Shown: piece after piece, positions 17,524 through 26,445 of the stretch
How the letters are laid out: every line of letters starts with the position of its first letter
Numbering within the stretch: position 1 is the stretch's first letter
Assembly: GCA_938085105.1 (NCBI GenBank)
Contig: CALKGK010000044.1
Location: forward strand, 1 to 64,000
Reading direction: 5' to 3'
DNA from: an uncultured Flavobacteriales bacterium
GTDB lineage: Bacteria; Bacteroidota; Bacteroidia; Flavobacteriales_D; Sanyastnellaceae
DNA: 64,000 nt
The notes under the pieces: model-generated
The model's input: the letters and a program-made list of their open reading frames with translations, nothing else
Database searches by the model: none
What the model was told of the DNA's origin: nothing
Program-made: the position numbers and the translations under genes

Positions 17524-19245
17524 TTAAACTACTTTCAAAGAGATGTTGGCCACTTGTCTTGTGGTTCCATCGGGCAACTTCACTTTAATTTTTTCAATGT
17601 AGAGTTTTTGACCCTTACCAACTTTTTTCATGTTGGCTTTCATTTCTTCCGTTACTCTGTTGGAGTTCGAAACTTTTTCAATTACTTGTCCGTCACGTAT
17701 GAAGATCATGTTGAAGCTTTCTACTTTCACGGTAACATCGAAATCGAAGTTTTCCATTTCTGCACGCACACCAGCTGCAACACCCATATCACCTTTCGGC
17801 ACGGTACTGTCTGAGGGGCCTTTACCTGCAAAAGAAGGTACGGGATCAGGAATTCTTTTCACACGGAAATCTTTTTTCCCCATGTTCACTACAGATCCGT
17901 CGGGCATTTCTGCACTAACAGTAATCACGGCTTCGTTTCCTTTACCTGGCTTCACAACCCATCCATTGGCGTCTTTAGTGAGCGAGTGACCACTACTAAT
18001 GCTTGGACGAAGTTTGTCGGCAGGTACACCAGGAACGGAGATCTCAACAGGGTTTGGAAGACCACGATAAAATACGTTCATTTTCACAGGAGAGATCACC
18101 AGTGCTGGAGAAGCAACTGTAAACTTAGGTACGTAAAAGCTGTAATCTTCATCACCTGAAGGACCGCTATAAACGATTTTCCCTTTGAATTGGTGCTCAC
18201 CCAAACCAACTTGGTTGGAGGCAATTTTCAATTCTCCAAGTCCATTGCTTCCAACGTCCAATCTCATTTCGTCAGTTACATCGGTCAATTCAGTAGAATC
18301 CTGTCCGTCCCATTTCTTATCATCGATATAAAACTTAGGAGGGTTGGTTCCATCGTATGCGGCCAATAGTACATCTGCACGGAAGGTATCTCCCTGAAGG
18401 ATGTAGCTTGTTTGCGGCACAACCAAAGGCACAAGGTTGGTAAACTTGTATGATTTCCCTTCAATACCGCCCAAAAGTGCACTCAACATATCTGCTTGTG
18501 CGTTTTGAACATCAACTTGAAGTTTAGTCATTACAGGAATTACCGCCGCGAGTGGGTTATGAAAGAAATTCTTCGTTTCCCATTTCACTATTTTGTCCGC
18601 CTCTTCACTATCTTCATAGGTGAAGATCTTGTCAATAGCGCTCAAAAGTCCTGGAGGTACTTCCCATTGCTTTCCAGTCACCTCTTTGAATTTGATGCTT
18701 TTCAAGTAATCTCTGTAAGCCTCAAGTTTCAATTTTAGCTCGTGAGCAGACCATTCGGTCTCTTTTGGAGCTTCTGGTGCACCACCAACGAGTAGAGAGG
18801 TGTTCTCTTGGTTCTCATCTTTTTTGGTGATGATTGCATCTCCATTCTCATCTACAGCGTCAAGAGAAACCGTTTCTCCATCTACCATATATTCTTCAAA
18901 ACCTTCACCGAACTTGAGGGCATTCGCATTGTGCGAAACCGACATTGTTCTAGCTTTCAACTCTTCAATGTATTCCAACAATTCTGTTGATCTCGCTACC
19001 ACCTCGTCGGCAGCATCTTTGAAGGGCTTGGTTTTTTCAGGGTTTGCAGCGCTCTTCGCAGCGAAGGCACCCATCGTGTCGTTGTTCTTACTGTCCAGGG
19101 TTGATTCCGTCTTACGGAGCCCCATGTCTACCAATACAAATGAGTCGAGTACTTCCTTTGATACGTTCATCGCCAAAAGCGCTGTTAGTACCAGGTACAT
19201 CATCCCGATCATTTTTTGTCTTGGTGTTTCCTTACCACCTGCCAT
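17524..19245 (-). CDS. gldM: Type IX secretion motor protein GldM
   Basis: The 573-residue product begins MAGGKETPRQKMIGMMYLVLTALLAMNVSKEVLDSF, the diagnostic GldM/PorM N-terminus with one transmembrane helix (about 12-30). The long periplasmic part consists of beta domains that form a dimeric shaft. With GldL it forms the proton-driven rotary motor that powers type IX secretion and, in gliders, surface adhesin movement. The length is close to that of known GldM proteins. The gene lies between gldL (32-base gap) and gldN (15-base gap). No missing feature was seen. Confidence 0.97.
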   Translation of the reverse strand: MAGGKETPRQKMIGMMYLVLTALLAMNVSKEVLDSFVLVDMGLRKTESTLDSKNNDTMGAFAAKSAANPEKTKPFKDAADEVVARSTELLEYIEELKARTMSVSHNANALKFGEGFEEYMVDGETVSLDAVDENGDAIITKKDENQENTSLLVGGAPEAPKETEWSAHELKLKLEAYRDYLKSIKFKEVTGKQWEVPPGLLSAIDKIFTYEDSEEADKIVKWETKNFFHNPLAAVIPVMTKLQVDVQNAQADMLSALLGGIEGKSYKFTNLVPLVVPQTSYILQGDTFRADVLLAAYDGTNPPKFYIDDKKWDGQDSTELTDVTDEMRLDVGSNGLGELKIASNQVGLGEHQFKGKIVYSGPSGDEDYSFYVPKFTVASPALVISPVKMNVFYRGLPNPVEISVPGVPADKLRPSISSGHSLTKDANGWVVKPGKGNEAVITVSAEMPDGSVVNMGKKDFRVKRIPDPVPSFAGKGPSDSTVPKGDMGVAAGVRAEMENFDFDVTVKVESFNMIFIRDGQVIEKVSNSNRVTEEMKANMKKVGKGQKLYIEKIKVKLPDGTTRQVANISLKVV

Positions 19246-19277
19246 ATTCGCTTGTGTTTATTGGGTTAACAATTCGA

Positions 19278-20063
19278 TTATGACTGGCCAGCGCCACCGT
19301 TCATTGCGTTCAACATGTTGCTGTACACGCGGTTGAGGCTCTCCAAGTTCTTCGCCAAAGCAGAGATGTTCTCTTTGTACATTTTGGTGTCTTCAACAGA
19401 ATCGTTAAGATTCGAAACGAGGTCAGACATTCCAGCATACATTTGACGAGACTTCTCGAGTTCACCCAATTGCAATTCGTACATGTTGTTCAATGAAGCC
19501 AAGTTTTCGGTCATTTTCTGCAAGTGTTCACCTGCAGCAGCTCCCGCTTCCTGTCCATCTTTCAAACCTGTGAGTGACTCTGAAGCCAAGGCATAAGTAT
19601 CGGCCAACTCAGAAACTTTTGTGGTTGCTCCACGGAGGGAGTCTGAATATTCTTTTGTTGCTACGGAAGCATCAGTAATATCGCTCAATTGTGAAGCTTG
19701 AGTGCTAATAGAACGCATTCCTTGTCCCAAACTTTCGAGAAGGTCAGGGCCAATGTTGGCTTCAGCAAGCATGCCATCCAACTGCTGTGAGATGGAATTG
19801 TTTCCACCGCCGCCACCGCCGGCTTCGCGTTGCTCTCCAGAAGCTAATTCTGGGTAAACCAAAGACCAGTCTGGCTCTTCGTGGATCGGTTCGAAAGCCG
19901 AGAAGAAGAAAATTAGGGCTTCGATAGTCAAACCTGCAACAAGCATCGCGGATGCTCCAGGCCAGTGTTGAATTTTAAACATCGCTCCAACAATTACGAT
20001 AGCTGCTCCAATACCGTAGAGCTTAGCCATAAAGTTCTTCCATTTTTTACTTCCAGGTTTCAT
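19278..20063 (-). CDS. gldL: Type IX secretion motor protein GldL
   Basis: The 261-residue product has two N-terminal transmembrane helices (about 12-30 and 36-55) with the conserved KIQHWPGA segment between them and an acidic residue (the Glu in GLTIEALIFFFSAFEP) in the second helix, the position considered central for proton coupling with GldM. The cytoplasmic remainder is helical and Ser/Ala-rich with a glycine/asparagine linker (GGGGGGNNS near residue 83), then coiled coil. The gene lies 63 bases after gldK. Assignment is firm. Confidence 0.97.
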   Translation of the reverse strand: MKPGSKKWKNFMAKLYGIGAAIVIVGAMFKIQHWPGASAMLVAGLTIEALIFFFSAFEPIHEEPDWSLVYPELASGEQREAGGGGGGNNSISQQLDGMLAEANIGPDLLESLGQGMRSISTQASQLSDITDASVATKEYSDSLRGATTKVSELADTYALASESLTGLKDGQEAGAAAGEHLQKMTENLASLNNMYELQLGELEKSRQMYAGMSDLVSNLNDSVEDTKMYKENISALAKNLESLNRVYSNMLNAMNGGAGQS

Positions 20064-20126
20064 CTTTTCTCTTGCTTTTTGGTTTTTAATAGGGGTTCTT
20101 CTTACGTGCCTTTACACGTTTGGTTC

Positions 20127-21497
20127 TTAGTTTGCGTTAAAATCTTCTGGGTCTACGTTCTTACCACGTCCGAGGTAGGACATCACACATCTGAAGCCGA
20201 TGTAAGATTTCGCCGTATCTGAATACTCGTAAGAACGAGTTCCAGTTTGACAGTAATACCCGATGTCTTTCCAGGATCCTCCGCGTATTACCTTTCGCTT
20301 CAATGATGGTGGGTCATCATTCTTTGCATGGTATTCGTATTCTGGACTCATGTCGTGAGAGAAGTCATATACGTTCTCATCGTAAGCGGTATTGGTCCAC
20401 TCAGACACGTTTCCAGCCATTTGATAAAGGCCATAATCATTGGCACTGTAAGATTCGATTGGAACAGTGTAACATCCAGCATCCTCAACGTAATCACCAC
20501 GCATTGGCTTAAAGTTAGCCAAAGGACAACCTTGAATGTTTCTCATATAAGGTCCACCCCATGGGTAAGGCTGTAATTCCAGACCTCCACGAGCAGCGAA
20601 CTCCCATTCAGCTTCTGATGGCAAACGGAAATCTTGAACAATGGTTTCTCCATTGTATCTTTTCCATTCGTTCAGAATTTGCGTTCTCCAATAAGTAAAT
20701 GCTTTAGCCTGTCCCCAAGAAACACCTACCAATGGGTAGTCGTCATAAGCTGGGTGCCAGAAGTAATCTTTCAAAGGAGTGTTGTAACCGTAAGAATAAT
20801 CGTGAACCCAAGTAAGGGTATCAGGATACACAGGAATGACCTCTTCAATAATGAACTGGCTACGATCTGAGTGTCCGCGCACCGAGTGCAATTGATTGAG
20901 TGAGTTCACCTCACCGTATTCTTCATCTTTCCCTGCTTTACGAGCCGCTCCTTGGAAGTCGATCCAGTAGTAACGATACTTCAATTTGTAGGTGTTCAAT
21001 TGACGAACATCCTTGAATAGATCTGTACCCTGCATGAAAAACTCATCATACAGAAGGTCGAAGATATCTTCATCCTCCCAATCGATTTGCTCTTCCCAGT
21101 TCAATATATATCCTTTTCGGATAAAACGGTCGAGTTCTTGTCCTCTCTCGTTTTCTGCAAAGAAGTAACGATCATCATCATTTTGAGCCAATGCATCCAG
21201 GTAGAGGGAATCTCTCACATAGTACACAAACTGACGATATTCATTGTTTGAAATTTCATGGATGTCCATGTAGAAGGCTGGGATCGTTACCGTCTTTGAA
21301 CGAGCGTCCAAAGCATAAGGTACGTCCTGATCACTTGGTCCCATGGTGTAAGAACCGTAGTGGATGTAATTCATCCCATACGGGTTCACCTGAACCCAAT
21401 CTTCTCGGGGCTGCACTCCCACGAGCTCTCCTCTCGGACCAGAATAACAACTGGCGAGGGCTAGCAATAATAGCAGCGGGTAAAACGACTTTTTCAT
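20127..21497 (-). CDS. gldK: Type IX secretion lipoprotein GldK
   Basis: The 456-residue protein has a lipoprotein signal (ALASC, Cys17) and a formylglycine-generating-enzyme-like (SUMF1/FGE) domain covering about residues 45-440, with the family's WEFAARGGLELQPYPWGG and GNVSEWTNTAYD segments and a final GGSWKD...GFRCV block. GldK uses this fold structurally, not catalytically: it is an outer-membrane-anchored lipoprotein that binds GldN to form the periplasmic ring of the type IX system. It is the first gene of gldKLMN. A weak promoter match lies upstream at 21559-21593. Confidence 0.96.
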   Translation of the reverse strand: MKKSFYPLLLLLALASCYSGPRGELVGVQPREDWVQVNPYGMNYIHYGSYTMGPSDQDVPYALDARSKTVTIPAFYMDIHEISNNEYRQFVYYVRDSLYLDALAQNDDDRYFFAENERGQELDRFIRKGYILNWEEQIDWEDEDIFDLLYDEFFMQGTDLFKDVRQLNTYKLKYRYYWIDFQGAARKAGKDEEYGEVNSLNQLHSVRGHSDRSQFIIEEVIPVYPDTLTWVHDYSYGYNTPLKDYFWHPAYDDYPLVGVSWGQAKAFTYWRTQILNEWKRYNGETIVQDFRLPSEAEWEFAARGGLELQPYPWGGPYMRNIQGCPLANFKPMRGDYVEDAGCYTVPIESYSANDYGLYQMAGNVSEWTNTAYDENVYDFSHDMSPEYEYHAKNDDPPSLKRKVIRGGSWKDIGYYCQTGTRSYEYSDTAKSYIGFRCVMSYLGRGKNVDPEDFNAN

Positions 21498-21558
21498 GAT
21501 TTCCTTTTGGTTTTACAACTGGTTTGCGAGACCGGTTGATGAGAAGCAAGTTCTAACT

Positions 21559-21593
21559 TTAAACTACGTAGATATAACTCCGTTTGTTTCAAA
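21559..21593 (-). promoter_or_regulatory. Possible promoter of gldKLMN
   Basis: On the minus strand TTTG (21593-21590) is followed, after 23 bases, by TAGTTTAA (21566-21559), a two-mismatch version of TAnnTTTG, 60 bases upstream of the gldK ATG. Confidence 0.4.
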
Positions 21594-21596
21594 TTA

Positions 21597-22535
21597 TTAT
21601 AAAAATCTAGGGTTCGAGTGTTTATTGATCTCAACAATGTTCACAATTGTGAAGCAATAGCTGAGGAAAATCTCGTGAGATCCGTTGCTGTAATTGCTCA
21701 AATTTGAGGTAGTTACATCGTAGGAATAACCCAATTTAAAGCACTGGTTTCCACCCTTCTCTTTGGCTTGGCAGTACTCTACACCAACTACAGGAGCAAT
21801 GGCATCACCAGGGCGATACGTCAAACCACCGTAGAGGAATCCGTCATACAATACATTCACATTGACATCAAGTGCAGTCTTGTTGAAGTCTGACTTGGCC
21901 AATAAATTCGTTCTTAATACAAGTGGAGTGCTCGTGTTCAAATCAAAGTTGTAACCACCCATAAAGAAATAGTGGCGAGCAACTCCAATGTTCAACTGTT
22001 CCATATCAGCGGCAGTCAAGTGTGTAGAACTCAATCCTACATAATACTTGTCTTGCTTCCAATAGTAAACACCCAATCCAAGGTCAAAGGCATTATCATT
22101 CACTCCGTTGTTAGGAATGGTGTTATCCCCTTGGTCAATTGGTCTCCAATCGTTTCCAAGTTGCTTTCCATAAAAGCCCAAAGAAATACCAGCGCTGAAC
22201 TGTGCTCCATTTCCTGCAGGCATGTGGTAAGCTCCTGAAAGTTTAACTACGTTGTTGGTTTCTTGTCCCAATTGGTCGTTGTAAAAGTTCAATCCCACAC
22301 CGAGGTTAGTCCCCGCTTTACCACTGTAATTAAACATGGCTGTCTTGGGCTGACCCTCGAGTCCTGTCCATTGAGTGCGATAAAACGCAGACAAACAGTG
22401 TGCGTTATTGATACCAGCACTTGCCGGGTTAAACGATAGTTTATCGTTGAACCACTGGGTGAACTGTGGGTCTTGCTGCGCCTTCATGGTGATGGACGCT
22501 GCAATTAGAGCAACAAATAACAGGATTCGTTTCAT
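21597..22535 (-). CDS. PorP/SprF-family type IX secretion membrane protein
   Basis: The 312-residue protein has a signal peptide (about 1-20, ending MKAQ) and the hallmark opening QQDPQFTQWFNDKLSFNPASAG of the PorP/SprF family, then an outer-membrane barrel with repeated aromatic strands ending in FLSYCFTIVNIVEI. PorP binds the PorM/GldM shaft and attachment-complex proteins; SprF-type relatives help secrete particular cargo such as SprB. The position directly before gldK matches the porP-porK-L-M-N order. I chose the ATG at 22535, preceded by a purine-rich AAGGAAAAGG, over the in-frame ATG at 22577, which overlaps the likely transcript start. Confidence 0.92.
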   Translation of the reverse strand: MKRILLFVALIAASITMKAQQDPQFTQWFNDKLSFNPASAGINNAHCLSAFYRTQWTGLEGQPKTAMFNYSGKAGTNLGVGLNFYNDQLGQETNNVVKLSGAYHMPAGNGAQFSAGISLGFYGKQLGNDWRPIDQGDNTIPNNGVNDNAFDLGLGVYYWKQDKYYVGLSSTHLTAADMEQLNIGVARHYFFMGGYNFDLNTSTPLVLRTNLLAKSDFNKTALDVNVNVLYDGFLYGGLTYRPGDAIAPVVGVEYCQAKEKGGNQCFKLGYSYDVTTSNLSNYSNGSHEIFLSYCFTIVNIVEINKHSNPRFL

Positions 22536-22589
22536 TCCTTTTCCTTGGTTTAATGCAATTTCTGGTTTAGATCTCATTACGAGAAGGTG

Positions 22590-22619
22590 CTAATTTAACC
22601 AAAATTTACAATTCACAAA
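22590..22619 (-). promoter_or_regulatory. Promoter of the PorP/SprF gene
   Basis: On the minus strand TTTG (22619-22616), an 18-base spacer and TAAATTAG (22597-22590, one mismatch to TAnnTTTG) give a near-consensus Bacteroidota promoter about 55 bases upstream of the ATG at 22535. Confidence 0.6.
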
Positions 22620-22727
22620 ATCCTATTTCGCTTGTGGCTTTGCTTCGTTCAGCAGCTTTCAACATATCGTTGTTGAACAAACCTAGGTCGAGAAAAAAGA
22701 ACGGTTTGTAGGACAAAGGCCGAAGGA

Positions 22728-23891
22728 TCATGTCAGTTTTTGGTAGGTTCTCCACCAACGATCGGGCATGTCATCGTTGGTTGCTTGCTGATATTCATCG
22801 TAAGAACAAGGCACTAAGTGATGTCTTTCGTACTTGTTTTTGCGCCCAGCGGGATATGGTACGTCCATCCACCATCGGTCACTTCTTGGTGATTTATAGA
22901 AGGTGAGTTGATGCTCTTCTGTACTGAGATCCACGATGTATTTGAGATAAGATTCCTTATCCCCAATGGGATAATCCCCTTTTCTAAGCGTAATCCCTTC
23001 AATGAAACACCAGATCATTTGAGCTACGAGATGCGCCGTCATTCCTCGTTGATCGAGGTCGGGTCGATACTCATAGATTCCAAATGAGGTCAGCTTATCG
23101 CTCATTCCTGCATATCGAGCAATTTGACAGGCTTGTTCGGCATAAAGTCCGTTCGGACCACTGTTCCCAGTACCGGGAGCATCACTAAAGCGGATGGCTG
23201 AGAGATCGAAGCTCACGATGTCTGCATTCCTAACCAGGGGTTCTGTGTTCTGAATGTTCGTGTTGATTTCGCCAAGACGGTAAACATCGAAATACATTTT
23301 CTCCATCAATTCGAGCAATGCCTTATCAATCAAATACCGCTGATTACCAATGTTGCTGTAATTGAAGAGGTAGTTGGGTTGATGAAGAACAATCTTGTTC
23401 AGGTAGTTGCTTGAAGTGAAGCTGCTCGGGTCTTCTCCAAAATCCAAACGCGCGTCGACGGAAACCAGGTTGACGGTTTGTTCCAAGGCTTCGTAAGCGG
23501 CGTAATTGGCGTAGGTCAGGTCTTGAGAACCTCCAATCAGCAGCGGGATGATGTTCGCTTTGATGAGGTCTTCGCACACCAGTTTAACCAGCGCATCGGT
23601 ATCTGCCAGCGCATATCCAGCCTCAATGTTTCCAAGGTCGGCCACTTTAATGTCCTCGTCTAAAGAATGCAGGTCGTACAAGAACTTTCGGATGGGGGAG
23701 GTGTCCGAAACAGCGTCTTCCACTCCCGTTCTGCGATGTTCATGAATGCCAAACAGCGCCACTTTGACTCCATCCAATTCAGGGAATTCACCCGGTACAT
23801 GGATACGCACTTGATCTGAAAAGCGATGGTCTTCCAAGTCAGCCTTCTTCTCCGGGAGAACGATTGGCTTAAAAAAGTCTTCTAAGCTCAT
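22728..23891 (-). CDS. Arginase-fold protein with replaced metal ligands
   Basis: The 387-residue product follows the ureohydrolase (arginase/agmatinase/formimidoylglutamase) fold from about residue 40 to 320. At the three metal-binding motifs the usual residues are changed: GGDHS is GGSQD (120-124), DAHxD is DARLD (146-150), and SxDxDxxDP is SFDLSAIRFSD (227-237). Thus two His and one Asp ligands are replaced (Q123, R148, S231), and manganese-dependent hydrolysis of a guanidino substrate is unlikely. It overlaps the topA stop by four bases (ATGA) and is translated with it. Homologues linked to topA occur in other Flavobacteriia as I recall, usually labelled formimidoylglutamase. Actual role unknown. 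Confidence 0.85.
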   Translation of the reverse strand: MSLEDFFKPIVLPEKKADLEDHRFSDQVRIHVPGEFPELDGVKVALFGIHEHRRTGVEDAVSDTSPIRKFLYDLHSLDEDIKVADLGNIEAGYALADTDALVKLVCEDLIKANIIPLLIGGSQDLTYANYAAYEALEQTVNLVSVDARLDFGEDPSSFTSSNYLNKIVLHQPNYLFNYSNIGNQRYLIDKALLELMEKMYFDVYRLGEINTNIQNTEPLVRNADIVSFDLSAIRFSDAPGTGNSGPNGLYAEQACQIARYAGMSDKLTSFGIYEYRPDLDQRGMTAHLVAQMIWCFIEGITLRKGDYPIGDKESYLKYIVDLSTEEHQLTFYKSPRSDRWWMDVPYPAGRKNKYERHHLVPCSYDEYQQATNDDMPDRWWRTYQKLT

Positions 23892-26206
23892 TTTTTCGCT
23901 CCTTTACGGCGTTTTGGTGGGTTTTTCTCGTGTTCTTCAATGAGGTGTTTCACTTCGTCAAAGCTCAATGCGCTGGCGTCGGTGTCCTTTGGGATTTTGA
24001 CATTTTTCTTTCCAGCTTTAATGTAAGGCCCCCATCGTCCTTCAAGAACGCGAATGTCAGGATCTTCGTCAAAGGTCTGAATGATGGCTTTGGCGTCTTT
24101 CTCTCGCTTTTCTTTGATGAGTTCAATCCCCCGTTCTAGCGTAATGGTGTATGGGGAGTCACCATCGGCTTCTTTGATGCTCACAAATTTGCCGTCATGA
24201 CGAACGTAAGGTCCGAAACGACCAATGGCTGCGGTAACCACTTTTTCTTCGAACTGACCCAATTGTCTTGGGAGTTTGAAGAGATCCATCACTTCTTCAA
24301 AGGTGATAGAGCCAATGCTTTGATCTGGAAGAAGGCTGGCGAATTGTTTGTTTTCATCCTCGGCATCCCCGATTTGTGCCATGGGTCCGAATCGACCAAT
24401 TCTCACGAGTACAGGTTTACCTGATTCAGGGTGTTCTCCCAAGATACGCTCCCCAGAGGCTCTTTCTGCGTTTTCAAGGGTATCCTCCACTTTTGCATGA
24501 AAAGGCTTGTAGAAATCGGCAATCATTTTGTTCCACACGAGTTTTCCGTCGGCAATCTCATCAAACTGAGCTTCTACACTTGCTGTGAAATTGTAGTCGA
24601 GAATTCCTTCGAAGTTTTCTACCAAGAAGTCGTTCACAACGATACCAATATCGGTGGGGAAGAGTTTGCTCCTCTCGGTTCCGGTGGTTTCTGTCTTAAT
24701 TTCTTCCTCCACTTTTGCATTTTCGATGCTCAAGAAGTGGTACTTTCTTTCTTTTCCGTCGCGGTCTTCCTTCACCACGTAACCTCTTTTCTGAACGGTA
24801 GAGATGGTTGGGGCGTAAGTACTTGGTCTTCCGATGCCGAGTTCTTCAAGTCGTTTTACCAAGCTTGCCTCGGTGTAGCGGGCAGGATGTTGGGTGAAGC
24901 GCTCCGTTGCATTCATCTTCAGCATCTCAAGGGCCTGACCTTCCTTCATTGGAGGAAGCATGTCTTTGGTAGTGCTGTCTTCGTTTTCGTCATCCGTTCC
25001 TTCGAGGTATACTTTCAAGAAACCTTCGAATTTGATCACCTCTCCACGGGCCACTAATTGTTGGTCGTTCGTGCTTACAGCGATGGATGCGGTGGTTTTC
25101 TCCAGTTGTGCATCGGCCATTTGAGAGGCAAGGGTTCTCTTCCAGATGAGATCGTAAAGTCGCATGTCATTGCGTTCCCCGGTCACACTGTGTTCAGACA
25201 TATCTGAAGGGCGGATAGCCTCGTGTGCCTCTTGTGCGCCTTTTGATTTGCTTGTATAGCTTCTGCGTTGAGCAAATTCGGCTCCGTAGCTTTTGGTGAT
25301 TTCTGAAGCGGCAGCATTGAGTGCATCATCACTCAAGTTCACGCTGTCCGTTCTCATGTAGGTGATTTTTCCACTTTCATAGAGTCGCTGCGCAACCACC
25401 ATGGTTTGGCTTACTGAAAATCCAAGTTTTCTACTTGCCTCTTGTTGAAGGGTAGAAGTGGTGAATGGTGCTGCCGGACTCTTTTTACTGGGTTTTGTTT
25501 CCAGTTTGGCAATGGAGAAACTGGCTTCGGTGCAGTCGTTTAGGAATGCTCGGGCCTCTTCAATGGTTTTGTAGCGCTTGGGAAGTTCTGCTTTCAGTTC
25601 TGAGCCGTCCACATTAAAAATGGCACTCACTCGGTAGGAACCAACAGAATCAAATTTTTCGATTTCTCGTTCGCGTTCAACGATAATTCTCACGGCCACA
25701 CTTTGAACTCGTCCGGCAGAAAGGGACGGTTTCACCTTTTTCCAAAGTACAGGTGAAAGTTCAAAACCAACTAAACGGTCGAGGACGCGTCTTGCTTGTT
25801 GTGCATTCACCAAGTCGATGTTAACCGTTCTTGGACTTTCAATGGCTTTGAGGATGGCTTTTTTGGTGATTTCCGAAAAAACGATCCGCTTTACTTCTTG
25901 GTTTTTCAATTTCAAAGCTTCCTGAAGGTGCCAAGAGATGGCTTCTCCCTCACGGTCCTCATCCGTCGCTAGCCAGATCACTTCTGCTTTTTTTGAAAGC
26001 GCCTGAAGCTCTTTGAGTAATTTCTTTTTGTCTTCCGAGACTTCGTACACCGGCTTGAAATTGTCTTCAATATCAATGGCTACCCCTTTTCGTGGGAGAT
26101 CCCGAACATGACCATAGCTACTCTTAACCGTGAAGTCTTTCCCAAGGTATCCTTCAATGGTTTTCGCTTTGGCTGGTGACTCAACAATGACTAAATTCTT
26201 CGACAT
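23888..26206 (-). CDS. topA: DNA topoisomerase I
   Basis: Type IA topoisomerase, which relaxes negatively supercoiled DNA. The 772-residue protein opens with the TOPRIM domain (MSKNLVIVESPAKAKTI..., acidic WLATDEDREGEAISWHL), then the catalytic core with KITYMRTDSVNLS, whose Tyr is the nucleophile that forms the 5'-phosphotyrosine. The C-terminus has three repeated topoisomerase C-terminal modules (each with GRFGP or GRWGP) and a basic tail (PKRRKGAKK), without the zinc fingers of the E. coli enzyme. I start at the ATG 26206; the extension to 26299 is not family sequence and would begin before the promoter box at 26233-26240. Confidence 0.96.
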   Translation of the reverse strand: MSKNLVIVESPAKAKTIEGYLGKDFTVKSSYGHVRDLPRKGVAIDIEDNFKPVYEVSEDKKKLLKELQALSKKAEVIWLATDEDREGEAISWHLQEALKLKNQEVKRIVFSEITKKAILKAIESPRTVNIDLVNAQQARRVLDRLVGFELSPVLWKKVKPSLSAGRVQSVAVRIIVEREREIEKFDSVGSYRVSAIFNVDGSELKAELPKRYKTIEEARAFLNDCTEASFSIAKLETKPSKKSPAAPFTTSTLQQEASRKLGFSVSQTMVVAQRLYESGKITYMRTDSVNLSDDALNAAASEITKSYGAEFAQRRSYTSKSKGAQEAHEAIRPSDMSEHSVTGERNDMRLYDLIWKRTLASQMADAQLEKTTASIAVSTNDQQLVARGEVIKFEGFLKVYLEGTDDENEDSTTKDMLPPMKEGQALEMLKMNATERFTQHPARYTEASLVKRLEELGIGRPSTYAPTISTVQKRGYVVKEDRDGKERKYHFLSIENAKVEEEIKTETTGTERSKLFPTDIGIVVNDFLVENFEGILDYNFTASVEAQFDEIADGKLVWNKMIADFYKPFHAKVEDTLENAERASGERILGEHPESGKPVLVRIGRFGPMAQIGDAEDENKQFASLLPDQSIGSITFEEVMDLFKLPRQLGQFEEKVVTAAIGRFGPYVRHDGKFVSIKEADGDSPYTITLERGIELIKEKREKDAKAIIQTFDEDPDIRVLEGRWGPYIKAGKKNVKIPKDTDASALSFDEVKHLIEEHEKNPPKRRKGAKK

Positions 26207-26232
26207 GAACGCATATTTATTAGGTGGAACAA

Positions 26233-26240
26233 CAAAACTA
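26233..26240 (-). promoter_or_regulatory. -7 promoter box TAGTTTTG upstream of topA
   Basis: On the minus strand TAGTTTTG fits TAnnTTTG and lies 26 bases before the ATG at 26206. It supports this start. The -33 region is not a good match. Confidence 0.5.
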
Positions 26241-26374
26241 GAGATGGGTTTCACCGCCGATGATGAATTGTTGTCCGTCTGCAAAGTAAGTACATTCAAT
26301 CCTTCAATTCCAAGTGTCAGGTGGTAATGACTTTGTAAATTCTTTTAAAGAATTTGTTTTTGTGGGGCTGTCAA

Positions 26375-26406
26375 ATTGTCACCTTGCTCGGATTTCGTTA
26401 GCTTTG
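26375..26406 (+). promoter_or_regulatory. Promoter upstream of miaB
   Basis: ATTG at 26375-26378, a 20-base spacer and TAGCTTTG at 26399-26406 give a good Bacteroidota promoter 39 bases upstream of the miaB ATG. It probably drives miaB through secG. Confidence 0.6.
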
Positions 26407-26445
26407 CACTCCTTGATTTCAATGGGGGATACTTATTAAATACAC

